DNA of 64,000 nucleotides from DAOTYH01 sp034435015. GTDB lineage: Bacteria > Chloroflexota > Anaerolineae > Aggregatilineales > UBA3940. The notes under the pieces are model-generated. The model did no database searches and had not been told where the DNA came from. It was given only the letters and a program-made list of their open reading frames with translations. Shown one piece after another: positions 26,168-34,861 of this stretch. A program made the translations under genes and the position numbers. The stretch is from contig DAOTYH010000045.1 of assembly GCA_034435015.1 (NCBI GenBank), positions 1 to 64,000 on the forward strand, in the 5' to 3' direction. Positions within the stretch are counted from its first letter, which is position 1; each line of letters starts with the position of its first letter.

Positions 26168-26286
26168 GGCCAGCCTGCCTTATTTCCTAAATAGGATAAT
26201 CAATGTCAGGATACTGCATTGAGGCCGTATCAGGCCAGTGTTTTTTGTCACAGACTTAGAATGACATTTGCTGAAATAGGCTGGCC
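26168..26286 (-). ncRNA. Candidate structured RNA between acsE and metVF
   Basis: Nested inverted repeats: outer GGCCAGCC (26168-26175) with GGCTGGCC (26279-26286), continued by TATTTC (26181-26186) with GAAATA (26273-26278). Inside, AATGTCA (26202-26208) pairs with TGACATT (26262-26268). Further in are small stems (GGCC/GGCC, GATAC/GTATC). It would be transcribed with the operon and lie just before metVF. It does not match the THF riboswitch as I know it. Confidence 0.4.
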
Positions 26287-26306
26287 TCTTTTTCTCTGTC
26301 GTCTGA

Positions 26307-26336
26307 GGGTGGGGCCTTACTGGCAGGACCCCACCC
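26307..26336 (-). other. Hairpin after acsE
   Basis: GGGTGGGG / CCCCACCC with inner CCT/AGG pairing and one bulged base. It lies 23 bases after the acsE stop on the sense strand; no T-run follows. Probably an mRNA 3'-end stabiliser or weak attenuator. Confidence 0.55.
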
Positions 26337-26358
26337 GCCCTCTCTTTCTATTGCCTGC

Positions 26359-27282
26359 TCACTGTTGTAGATATGAGTCGGCGTAAATAACCTTGTTGAG
26401 CAGAATCTGTACTGTCTTCCAGATCGCTACCTGCTCTGGGTCACTCATATCCACGTCTTCGATAGACGGCTCCTCCATTGCTTGGATGCGGTCGTGTATC
26501 TTCAGGTACAGCCGCCCAACAGGGGTGCTGTCATCACGTTCTTCGATGATGCGGATTGTCTCTTTAAGCTTGTGATCAAGCGGATCAGCAATCATCATCT
26601 GGAGGCCGGCACCCATCAACATGGCACAGTACGTCCGGTTGATCAGCCCCCTGTTCTGAGGCGGCACAGCGTTAGAGACGTTAGACAGTCCAACTGAAAT
26701 GGCCGGAGGCGGGTCCCATGCCACCTGTAGCGTTCGTATCGCTTCTATCAGCTCAGGGCAATACTGTTGGCAACCAGAGACGGTTAACACCAGCGGGTCA
26801 ATGATCAGGTCCTCCATGGGGAAGTCAATTTCCAACATGCGCGGAATCAGGGTCTCGATAGCGATATTGACGCGCTCATCAGCGGCTACGGGGATGCCGC
26901 TTTTCCCCATCGTGAGGGCGATCAGACGGGTGTTGTACTTCTTGGCAAGCAGGGGAACTTTTTCTAGACGCTCAGGCTCTGCGGAAGTCGAGTTGATAAT
27001 TGGCTGGGCCTTCGTCACTTTTTTAAGACCGGCCTCAATGCCCAGTATATTGGTGCTGTCAAAGCTGAGAGGCACATCCACCACTGCCTCAACCGTCTCC
27101 ACGATCCAGGGGAAAACCTCCTCCCAATCCGCCTTGCGCGGCCCCAGATTTAGATCAAGCGCCTGGGCGCCAGCCTCGACTTGCTTGACAGCAAGTTCTT
27201 GGAAGAACTTGGCATCCCGTGCTTGGAGGGCGGCTTTCACCTTTTCTGAAATAATGTGGATGTTTTCACCGATGATGTACAT
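26359..27282 (-). CDS. acsE: Methyl-THF:corrinoid/iron-sulfur protein methyltransferase AcsE
   Basis: 307 residues with the dihydropteroate-synthase-like TIM barrel: GENIHIISEKV, GAQALDLNLGPRK, SFDSTN, DPLVLTVSGCQQYCP and ISVGLSNVSNAVP. The Asp and Asn residues that bind the pterin in Moorella AcsE can be matched. It moves the methyl group from methyl-THF to the cobalt of AcsCD. It is about 45 residues longer than Moorella AcsE (from memory), through a C-terminal helical tail. It starts three bases after acsV ends. Confidence 0.95.
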   Translation of the reverse strand: MYIIGENIHIISEKVKAALQARDAKFFQELAVKQVEAGAQALDLNLGPRKADWEEVFPWIVETVEAVVDVPLSFDSTNILGIEAGLKKVTKAQPIINSTSAEPERLEKVPLLAKKYNTRLIALTMGKSGIPVAADERVNIAIETLIPRMLEIDFPMEDLIIDPLVLTVSGCQQYCPELIEAIRTLQVAWDPPPAISVGLSNVSNAVPPQNRGLINRTYCAMLMGAGLQMMIADPLDHKLKETIRIIEERDDSTPVGRLYLKIHDRIQAMEEPSIEDVDMSDPEQVAIWKTVQILLNKVIYADSYLQQ

Positions 27283-27285
27283 TGC

Positions 27286-29208
27286 TTATCCCCTATTCGT
27301 CATTGCGGCTTCCACAGTTGGGAAGCGGGTCAGGTCAGTATGCGGCAAGAATAAGGCTGAAGTGAACGCTTCATAGAAAGCGTTGTCAGCCGAAAGCTCA
27401 ATATAGGTCATCCGTGAGGCTATCTCCTTGATCTGTGCCCGAGCCTCTCTGCTCAACAGAGCCAAGTAGGCCCCACGGACAGACGTATTCCCAAGGAAAT
27501 GGAAACGATCCCACGGCATGTCGGGCAACAGGCCGATCTCGACAGCCTTCTCAACGTTGATATATTTACCGAACGAGCCGCCAATCAACATCTGTTCAAC
27601 CGATTCCAGCGGGATACCTACACTGTCTGCCAGCACGGTATAGCCTGCGTAGATCGCCGCCTTAGCACGGAGCAGGTTGTCAATGTCTGTGTGGGTGATG
27701 CTCAGGTCTTGGCCGGTTTCTGTTTCATTCCCCCATGCGACAACATATTCCGGACCATGTTCTCCTTCACGCACGCGGGGGGTGTCAAGTGTCAGGTTGA
27801 TGTTGCCCCCCTTATCTACAATGCCGGTCAGGAACAGCTCGGCGAGTAGCGAGATCAGGCCGCTTCCACAGATGCCGCGCGGCTTGGTATTGCCGATCAC
27901 GCGGTAGGACGGCTCATAGGTTTCGCCGTTAATCCAGATTTCCTCGATAGCGCCTTGTGTGGCACGCATCCCGTGAAGGACGCCTGCTCCCTCAAAGGCC
28001 GGTCCTGCTGAGCAGGCACAGGTGACCAGCCAATCGTGCGAACCGAGCACCATTTCACCGTTCGTGCCTACGTCAATAAAGAGGGTGATCTTGTCAGTGT
28101 CATCTGTGCCAGAGGACAGAACGCCCGCCGTAATGTCCGCCCCCACATAGCTGGCGACGCCCGGCAGGCAGTCAACGGTTGCCTCTGGATTGACGTTGAG
28201 ACCTACTTCTCTTGCAGTCAGTGTAGGGATATGGTTTACTGCGGTCACAAAAGGTGTCAGGCGGATGCTCTCGGCTGGAATCCCCAACAGCAGATGCATC
28301 ATGGTGCTGTTTCCTGCTATGGTGACCTTGACAATGTCTGACAACTCGGCCTGAACACGTTTGCAGGCGGCTTCGGCCAGCTCATTGATCGTGTTCACTA
28401 CAAGGGCCTGCATCTCCTCAGCATTCCCCTTGCTGGCGTAGATGATACGCGAGATGACATCTTCACCGCGTGCGATCTGGCCGTTATACTCGGCAACTTG
28501 CGCCCGCACCTCGCCAGAGATCAGCTCAACGAGCCAGAAGGTGACAGTTGTCGTGCCAATGTCAACAGCGGCGCCCCACAGCGGAGTACCGCTTGCTAGA
28601 TGACCAGGCTTCAGATCGATCAGTCGGGCCGGACAATTAGGGCAGTCCCACCTCTCAAAGTCTAGAATGGCGGTTACCCACCAGTCTCCCTCGCGCAGTA
28701 TTCCTCCGAGCCGCCTGAGCAAGGGCAGAGAGATTTGTGCTTCCCCAATGCCGGCCTGCTGGCGCAAAGCGGCCTGCAAACGACCCCAGTCATCAGTCTG
28801 GTCGTCCATACTGGGCGGAGAAAGAGTTAACAGGACACGCCGAATAGTCTGATCCCAAGAGGGATTGTAGCCCGCTGGTACCGCGATCTCAGTGACAGTG
28901 CGATCGGTAGTGAGCCGCCGCTCAATTCGCTCTTGTGGCGGAACTGTAACTTTGACATCGCCCTCGATCACCGATTGACAGGCCAGAGCATATCCCTGCT
29001 CAATGTCTTCAGCGGAGAGCCGCAGAGAACTGCGCCGCCGTACCGTTCCTTCTGTAACCTGAACAACGCAACGCCCACAGCGCCCTTGCCCGCCGCATGG
29101 TTGCTGGATGTCTATCCCCGCTCGACGCGCCGCCTCAGTCAGTAACGTGCCTGTTGGGACACGTACCGGCTCCTGTGCGACATCGAACTCAACGATGTGC
29201 TCAGCCAT
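27286..29208 (-). CDS. acsV: Reductive activator of the corrinoid protein (RACo-type, DUF4445)
   Basis: 640 residues. An N-terminal [2Fe-2S] ferredoxin domain has CGGQGRCGRC followed by the fourth Cys in YALACQS. A linker follows, then an actin-fold ASKHA ATPase (GAAVDIGTTTVTFWLVEL, DVGTNGEMVLG, GGSFGKYINVEKA). RACo uses ATP to return cob(II)alamin of AcsCD to the active Co(I) state. Position between acsC and acsE supports this. Confidence 0.93.
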   Translation of the reverse strand: MAEHIVEFDVAQEPVRVPTGTLLTEAARRAGIDIQQPCGGQGRCGRCVVQVTEGTVRRRSSLRLSAEDIEQGYALACQSVIEGDVKVTVPPQERIERRLTTDRTVTEIAVPAGYNPSWDQTIRRVLLTLSPPSMDDQTDDWGRLQAALRQQAGIGEAQISLPLLRRLGGILREGDWWVTAILDFERWDCPNCPARLIDLKPGHLASGTPLWGAAVDIGTTTVTFWLVELISGEVRAQVAEYNGQIARGEDVISRIIYASKGNAEEMQALVVNTINELAEAACKRVQAELSDIVKVTIAGNSTMMHLLLGIPAESIRLTPFVTAVNHIPTLTAREVGLNVNPEATVDCLPGVASYVGADITAGVLSSGTDDTDKITLFIDVGTNGEMVLGSHDWLVTCACSAGPAFEGAGVLHGMRATQGAIEEIWINGETYEPSYRVIGNTKPRGICGSGLISLLAELFLTGIVDKGGNINLTLDTPRVREGEHGPEYVVAWGNETETGQDLSITHTDIDNLLRAKAAIYAGYTVLADSVGIPLESVEQMLIGGSFGKYINVEKAVEIGLLPDMPWDRFHFLGNTSVRGAYLALLSREARAQIKEIASRMTYIELSADNAFYEAFTSALFLPHTDLTRFPTVEAAMTNRG

Positions 29209-29216
29209 GCCTGCCC

Positions 29217-29453
29217 CTAAACGTTGTAGCTGTCCCAGATTGCCTCAGTTATGGGCTGTGTCTCCGGCTCGCAGGGGAACGGTGCGGGCGAGATACGCTC
29301 CTCCAGCGCCAGCATCGCTCCAACAACGATTTCCTCTATGCCAGCCCCCTGAACACAGGCCCAAGCACAGATTCGCTCCGGCGGGCATTCGTTGCATCGG
29401 TGCGGGCTGGCGGACGAGCGGGACGAGAATTGCCTTCTTATGTCGGTTGACAT
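29217..29453 (-). CDS. Small Cys-rich protein of unknown function in the CODH/ACS operon
   Basis: 78 residues from the ATG at 29453, which follows GAGGAGG by eight bases. The core is CNECPPERICAWACVQGAGI, four Cys in a pattern C-x2-C-x5-C-x3-C that could hold a metal or [4Fe-4S] cluster. The rest is polar, ending WDSYNV. It sits 8 bases before acsV and 57 after acsC, clearly within the operon. I do not recognise a family; a role in corrinoid activation or electron supply to RACo is inference. Confidence 0.72.
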   Translation of the reverse strand: MSTDIRRQFSSRSSASPHRCNECPPERICAWACVQGAGIEEIVVGAMLALEERISPAPFPCEPETQPITEAIWDSYNV

Positions 29454-29510
29454 GCCAGAGCCTCCTCTGTATCGAGTATCAGTCGAGCTTCCTTTCACGG
29501 GTCTATGGCA

Positions 29511-30851
29511 TCAGAGTGCCTGCTTCATGAACATGGGCAGGTCAACAGCCTCGCGTGGCCCAACCCTGATCTCCCAGTCAGGTAGTTCGCCCTCCAGCTC
29601 GCCTGACAGAACCGCCACATGCCCCGGCAAGACGACCCGCTTGCGGCTCACCTTGTTTTCTACGCCGAACTGCTTAACCGCTTTGGCAATCCGCTCTGCG
29701 TCAAATTTACCGGCGGCCCAAGCCGTCAGAACGCTCATGCCTTCAGCATCGGCGACAAGTAGCCATGCGGGCAGTCCGGATGCCTCGACTTCGTTGGCGA
29801 CGCTGAAATAGGTAATGCTGAAGTTGGTTGTCACCAGCACGGGCGCCTCGGCGGTGGGATTGTTGATCTCATACAGGCCAGGCTGGACCTGAATCGGCTT
29901 TTGCGGGTCAGTATAGATGTTCTCCCGCAGAACAAGCAGAGGATAGACTGCCTCAGGTGCGGCATTGTCCAGTACGATAAAGCTGGCATATTTGGCGACC
30001 GCTTGAGCGGCCCAAACGGATTCCCTGGCCGGCTCGCCTGCCCTGCAAGGGAAGGTAATTATGGGGTATCCCAACGGGCGGAAGTTCTTCTTGAGCGCCA
30101 GGCGGCGTATCTGAGTAGCTCGTGTGAGATAGGTGATCAAGTCTTGACCGCCGGGGTCAAGCACCATATCCTCCACCCCCTTGGACTTGATCTTTTCAGT
30201 CAGATCAGCCAGGTCATCAAGAGAGTCGGCGCTGACGGCCAGCGGGGCATTATGTTGTTTGGCCAGCTCGGCCATTGCCTCCCAGTTAGCAGAGGTTGCG
30301 GCATAGACCAGGGGTTGTTCTCCCTTTAGTGCCTGCAACCCTGCTGAGGTGACCGCTGGATCGTGGCTGATCAGGATCAGGGGGCGGCGGCTGGCGGCAC
30401 GGACAGTGCCTACAGCGGTGGCAAAGCTGGCCGGGTCGCCGGACACTGCCTCAATGGCAAAGCCGTCTAATGTGAGTTCCATGCCTACATAGCTAACCTT
30501 GTAGGCGTCAATAGATGCTACTTTGGCAGAGATGTCGCTGGCCGCTTCATTGTCACGCACCCGTATAAACAGACCCGGCTTGTTGTAAAAGGTCTTTTCG
30601 TGGCGGAACATGACCACTTCATTGCCGGCTTTGATCTCGTAGCCGTCGGATTTGAGCGTAATGAGCCGAACAGGAGGGGCGGCAGATTCGGAGAGCTGGG
30701 CTTTAGACTCCTCGCTGACGTAGGGGCAGGCAGACAGCTCAACCTGCTTGGCGGCCAGCTTCATGGCAAAGGCGAGGCAGGTCGGAAAGCCGCACTCCTT
30801 GCAGTTGGTCTGGGGGAGGAGCTTGTAAATTTGAATACCAGATAGGGGCAT
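29511..30851 (-). CDS. acsC: Corrinoid/iron-sulfur protein large subunit AcsC
   Basis: 446 residues. The N-terminal [4Fe-4S] domain shows LLPQTNCKECGFPTCLAFA and a fourth Cys in LSACPY. A TIM barrel and C-terminal corrinoid-binding domain follow (TNFSITYFSVANEVEASGLP, ending region). With AcsD it carries the methyl-cobalt intermediate between AcsE and AcsB. Standard length for the family. Confidence 0.95.
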   Translation of the reverse strand: MPLSGIQIYKLLPQTNCKECGFPTCLAFAMKLAAKQVELSACPYVSEESKAQLSESAAPPVRLITLKSDGYEIKAGNEVVMFRHEKTFYNKPGLFIRVRDNEAASDISAKVASIDAYKVSYVGMELTLDGFAIEAVSGDPASFATAVGTVRAASRRPLILISHDPAVTSAGLQALKGEQPLVYAATSANWEAMAELAKQHNAPLAVSADSLDDLADLTEKIKSKGVEDMVLDPGGQDLITYLTRATQIRRLALKKNFRPLGYPIITFPCRAGEPARESVWAAQAVAKYASFIVLDNAAPEAVYPLLVLRENIYTDPQKPIQVQPGLYEINNPTAEAPVLVTTNFSITYFSVANEVEASGLPAWLLVADAEGMSVLTAWAAGKFDAERIAKAVKQFGVENKVSRKRVVLPGHVAVLSGELEGELPDWEIRVGPREAVDLPMFMKQAL

Positions 30852-30869
30852 CTTGGACTCTCCTTGTTG

Positions 30870-31844
30870 TTATGCCGTCTCAGTGACAGCCATCAGGTCG
30901 TCAATGGCGGCCCGAACACGCCTGACACTCTCTGGATGGCGCAACACAATAACATCTGCACCAGACTCAAGCAGTGTGATTGCCGTCAGGGTCTCCCAGT
31001 TAATGGCACGCTCCAGCCAGTTTCCCCATGCAGACGGGACACCCTCTCCTACTTTTGCCTCTTTCGTTTTCCACGTCTCGGCGCCGGGTGTCACGATCAT
31101 GGGGAGCTGGGTCATTGCATCGCCCTGCAAGGCGGCCATACGGAGACGCTCCATGACCGAATAGCCATACTCGATGCCGTAACCCAGCGCACCGGTCGTG
31201 GGGTCCATCAGAACGCGATCAAGAGGCAAACCCATATCGCTGATCAAGATGTTCAATTGTTTTGCCAGGTTAACGTCCATGGCGGTGCGGGCACTGACCA
31301 GATGGCCGTTTGCCATGGCAGTTGCCACAATGGTACGGTAGTTTTTATCTTCACAGATGCCCAGAACAATGCGCTCGCCTTTAGTTGCTTCAGCCACCGG
31401 TACGAGTAATTCATTGTCGAGATCGGCTTGCCCTGGGCCGAAGACCATGAGCGGCAGGCCTGTTGCGCCCAGCACCGCTTTTGCGGCGGCAACAGCCGCC
31501 TGTGGTGTAGCGGCATTGCCATCGGGGTCGGTTGGGCTGAGCGACAGCAAGATCAGGTCAGCGCCTGCCGCTTCAGCGGCCCTGGCCCAATCCGCTGGAT
31601 CGTTAACGCTGTCACCCCATGCTTCGAGCAGTAACGGTGACCAGTCGTCCGGACGGCGGTCCTTGATTTCTAGGGCCACTACTGGACGATGAGGTATTTC
31701 CCCCTCAAAGTGCATGAATGGCATTGCCTTCTCGCCGCCGACCGTGACGGTTGATTTCCGTGTTCCCCCTTCTGATGCAGTAGCTCCAATGGTGACCACA
31801 CGAACAGCACCAGGCCATTTATCTTTTGGCACTTCGACGGGCAT
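30870..31844 (-). CDS. acsD: Corrinoid/iron-sulfur protein small subunit AcsD
   Basis: 324 residues, single TIM-barrel subunit. Matches include GGEKAMPFMHFEGE, RPVVALEIKDRRPDDW, LILLSLSPTDPDG and MDPTTGALGYGIEYGYSVMER. It pairs with AcsC to close the corrinoid site. It precedes acsC by 18 bases and shares its transcript. Confidence 0.95.
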   Translation of the reverse strand: MPVEVPKDKWPGAVRVVTIGATASEGGTRKSTVTVGGEKAMPFMHFEGEIPHRPVVALEIKDRRPDDWSPLLLEAWGDSVNDPADWARAAEAAGADLILLSLSPTDPDGNAATPQAAVAAAKAVLGATGLPLMVFGPGQADLDNELLVPVAEATKGERIVLGICEDKNYRTIVATAMANGHLVSARTAMDVNLAKQLNILISDMGLPLDRVLMDPTTGALGYGIEYGYSVMERLRMAALQGDAMTQLPMIVTPGAETWKTKEAKVGEGVPSAWGNWLERAINWETLTAITLLESGADVIVLRHPESVRRVRAAIDDLMAVTETA

Positions 31845-31951
31845 AGAATCTACTCCTTGTCTGTGTCGCGCGGATCAGTTTCAGTTCTTCCCAAACAGCA
31901 GAGGAGGTCTTATGCTCCCCCTCTTCAGCATAATCTCACACTGATTCCCCG

Positions 31952-32479
31952 TCAATGATCTCCGTCTGGGCGGGGTATACCTTGCCGGCTGGCTCTTTGT
32001 CGCTGCCTGAAAGCATCCAAAGGGGACTGCCGTGTTGCCGCAATCCCCAGGTCACTCAGGTCTTCATCGCTTTGTGCGGCTAGGTAGCGTAGCAGATGCG
32101 TGTAGGACAACATCGCGGCTGGATAGACAATGCCGCCCGCATTGTGCATCAGGTATACCACCCGCCAACCCTGATCCCGCATGAGCTGTGCGGCGGCCAC
32201 CAACGGAATGTCGGGCGGCACCTGAGGTACTCCCTCGCTCATGACATCTTCCGCCGTGAGCGCCTTAGCGTCCTCGCGTGCATAGGCTCGAACAAGGTCA
32301 TCCCTTGTCACTACGCCTATACCGTGTCCTTCTGAGTCAAGCACAACTATGCCTTCCAGATTCCCATCAAGCAATAGCCGTGCTACTTCAGGGACTGGAG
32401 TATGTGGGGAACAGGTAGGCACTCCAACCTTCATCAGGTCGCGTACTAACTTACGCTGGCTGGTCTTGTCAGCATCCAT
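31952..32479 (-). CDS. CBS-domain protein within the CODH/ACS operon
   Basis: 175 residues with two CBS repeats: residues about 10-65 (VRDLMKVGVPTCSPHTPVPE, GIGVVTRDDLVRAYA) and about 75-135 (AEDVMSEGVPQVPPDIPLV). CBS pairs usually sense adenine nucleotides. A 40-residue basic tail follows. It lies between acsB and acsD with no separate promoter seen, so it may tune the pathway to energy charge. That is inference. Confidence 0.82.
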   Translation of the reverse strand: MDADKTSQRKLVRDLMKVGVPTCSPHTPVPEVARLLLDGNLEGIVVLDSEGHGIGVVTRDDLVRAYAREDAKALTAEDVMSEGVPQVPPDIPLVAAAQLMRDQGWRVVYLMHNAGGIVYPAAMLSYTHLLRYLAAQSDEDLSDLGIAATRQSPLDAFRQRQRASRQGIPRPDGDH

Positions 32480-32514
32480 TACCTGGCAGTCCTACTCTTC
32501 ATGAAGTCGTGGTG

Positions 32515-32553
32515 TGCAAGGGGTGGGACGGACAATAGGCCTCACCCCTTGCA
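32515..32553 (-). other. Hairpin after acsB
   Basis: Eleven-base perfect stem TGCAAGGGGTG / CACCCCTTGCA, seven bases beyond the acsB stop on the sense strand. No T-run follows; likely stabilises the acsA-acsB message. Confidence 0.6.
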
Positions 32554-32559
32554 TTCTGG

Positions 32560-34848
32560 TTAGAAGATTGGATCCATAACCAGTGCTGGGTGGTTGTGCT
32601 CCTCCAGCCATGCCAAGAGTTCCTCGACTGTCGTCACACTGCGCTCGTCGGCGATCTTCTCTATCAGGTCAGGATCGCCCTCACGCTCAGCCACAGCACG
32701 CAACTCATCGGCCATTGTCTCTTTGAGGATGCTGCTCATCCATACCACTCGTTTGAAGCCGCCATCTGCCGAGATGAACTTCGGGCTGATCAGATAGTAT
32801 TTCCCTACTCCCATCACACCCGGTGTCTGCTGACCGCCGCCTGCCATGCCGGCCAGTGTGCTGAAGGTCATACCTGCCGGTGTCATGCTGGTATCTTCGC
32901 GGCTGACAACCATCACGCCGTTAGCCTCTGGGATCAGCATGACGATACACTCAAAACAGCCGCAGGCCGTCATCGGGTTTTCCATGATCGAGTACATGGC
33001 AACTTCCTCAATCGCGCCATGTGATCCAATCTTGGCGTACTCGCTTGTGCCTGTCCAGTATCCCTTGATTGGATCGATAAGCGTACCAAGCTTAATGGGC
33101 TGGTTGGGGCCGGTCGGGTTAATGCTGTAAGAGGCTTTGCAGTCCAACCAGTTGTATGCGCCGCACAGCCCCAGCCGCTCAGGGCTGACAATGCAGACAT
33201 GGTTGGGGGCGAAGGACTGGCACAGTGTACAGGAGTAGAACTCATCTACTGCTGTGTCTGTCAGGTCGGCTAAGCGCTTATTGCGGTAATCATAGGCTTT
33301 ACGCGCTTCGGCCAGCCACTTCTCAATTTCCTGTGGATCCGTGTAGATGGTTACCTGTACCTTATCTACTATTGCCCCAAAGTCAGCGTGGTAGCGGGCA
33401 TGGAGAATCTTGCCAAAGTGTTCGAGGTTGAACCCCTTCTCGGCGGCGGCATTGGAGATGCGAATCCATGCAATATCACGCTGGCCAATGTGCTGGATGC
33501 CAGATGCGCCGTTAATGAAGTAGTGTATCTGGCGTTCCAACACCGGCTCAAAGTCCTCTTGCATCTGCCTTCCGGCTACCTCAACTACAATCCCCATGTC
33601 CATAGACCCTTGAGGGGGAATATGCTCGAAGGTGGGGCCGACTACTTCAACTTTGCCATCCACAATACTGTCCAGAGGAGCCATACGTAAATACTCGAAA
33701 CAGCGCGAGTATTTGCCGCCAAACTCGACGCGCATGTCAGCCTTCCGCACCACCTCGCCCTCAAAAGCTGACCCATAGGGGACTGGTACTGGCACATCAG
33801 CTACTCTGACCTTGACGCCCCGTACCTCGATGCATTTTTGCACCAACCTCTCGGCACGTTCTAGATCGTCCTGCCCCTCGATCTCGTTGAAGGGCATACT
33901 GACAACATGCTCGTAGGTCGTCACACCTGTGGGCAGAATCTCAGGAATGACGGTATCGGCAATCACAGGGAAGCCAAAATTGATTGCCCCCGCCGCCGCG
34001 GCGTATTTCAGATCATCCACCTCGCCAAGAGCCAGTACGAAGGCAAACACGCGCTCTTTGTTATACAGTAAAATCTCGCGGGCCATGCCGCCCTTCAGGC
34101 CGCCAAAGGTCAGTGCAGACCGTACCGCGAACCCCAATGCATAAATGGCACTGATGGTGTCAGTCCCAAAGGGGACCGTGTAGGTATCATATCCTAGCTC
34201 GACACCCTCTTCGATCAACTGGTGGATGATGCTCCGACCGTTCACGTTGCCGGACAGGAAGCACAGGATGTTTCTCCGCTGAAGCTCCCTTACAATCTTG
34301 ACGGCTACCTCGTTCGACTTGGCTGCACCCACGATAGCCGCAAACCCCGGCATACGCCCGTCCACAAGCTGAATACCCCATGAGCGGAGTTGGATGTCAT
34401 CAATCGGCCCGTTCAGATGCCCATCTTCGCCATTGCCATCGGAGCTGCCATCGGGGCTGGTAAAGGCAGTACCGCCAGCCAGTTTGAAGCCGGGCATTGG
34501 CTCTGGCTGAAGACCATACACAAAGCGTATCGCTTCTATGGTTTCGGCGGCGAGGAGCGTCGCCATGCCGCTGTCGAGGGTTTCGCCGAGATAGGGTGTC
34601 CAGCGCTGAGCAGATGGAAGCGGATGGAGCAGGGAACGTGCATGTTCAATGACCGGTCTGAGCTGGCCCAGTGTTTCAACCTGAATGCCGGTCATACCAA
34701 GTATGAGCGGGAGGTAGTAGGCTGTATTAGGAAAAGCTACCGGCGTATCCGGCCCTTTCTCTGCCAGAGCCTTCTCCAACATCAGCTCGGCTTCAGTAAC
34801 AAGGGCATTGGCGCCGCGAATAGCGCGAGTAGCGATATAGCGGGACAT
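32560..34848 (-). CDS. acsB: Acetyl-CoA synthase AcsB (CODH/ACS beta)
   Basis: 762 residues. The A-cluster ligands are all visible: CTLCQSFAPNHVC, LGLCGAYNWLDC and ACGCFEC. It joins CO, a methyl group from AcsCD and CoA to acetyl-CoA at the Ni-Ni-[4Fe-4S] site. The N-terminal third is the bacterial CODH-binding domain, with a Gly/Asp-rich insertion near residues 130-150. AGGAGGTGCCC precedes the ATG. Immediately follows acsA, as in bacterial operons. Confidence 0.97.
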   Translation of the reverse strand: MSRYIATRAIRGANALVTEAELMLEKALAEKGPDTPVAFPNTAYYLPLILGMTGIQVETLGQLRPVIEHARSLLHPLPSAQRWTPYLGETLDSGMATLLAAETIEAIRFVYGLQPEPMPGFKLAGGTAFTSPDGSSDGNGEDGHLNGPIDDIQLRSWGIQLVDGRMPGFAAIVGAAKSNEVAVKIVRELQRRNILCFLSGNVNGRSIIHQLIEEGVELGYDTYTVPFGTDTISAIYALGFAVRSALTFGGLKGGMAREILLYNKERVFAFVLALGEVDDLKYAAAAGAINFGFPVIADTVIPEILPTGVTTYEHVVSMPFNEIEGQDDLERAERLVQKCIEVRGVKVRVADVPVPVPYGSAFEGEVVRKADMRVEFGGKYSRCFEYLRMAPLDSIVDGKVEVVGPTFEHIPPQGSMDMGIVVEVAGRQMQEDFEPVLERQIHYFINGASGIQHIGQRDIAWIRISNAAAEKGFNLEHFGKILHARYHADFGAIVDKVQVTIYTDPQEIEKWLAEARKAYDYRNKRLADLTDTAVDEFYSCTLCQSFAPNHVCIVSPERLGLCGAYNWLDCKASYSINPTGPNQPIKLGTLIDPIKGYWTGTSEYAKIGSHGAIEEVAMYSIMENPMTACGCFECIVMLIPEANGVMVVSREDTSMTPAGMTFSTLAGMAGGGQQTPGVMGVGKYYLISPKFISADGGFKRVVWMSSILKETMADELRAVAEREGDPDLIEKIADERSVTTVEELLAWLEEHNHPALVMDPIF

Positions 34849-34861
34849 CTAAGGGCACCTC

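Noticed and set aside
26168..26286. Tetrahydrofolate or cobalamin riboswitch
   Set aside because: The stems are real but I could not find the conserved core of either class, so it is listed only as an unclassified structured RNA candidate.
30864..31409. Plus-strand frame of 181 codons
   Set aside because: Complement of acsD; rich in Cys and His by chance, with no ribosome site.
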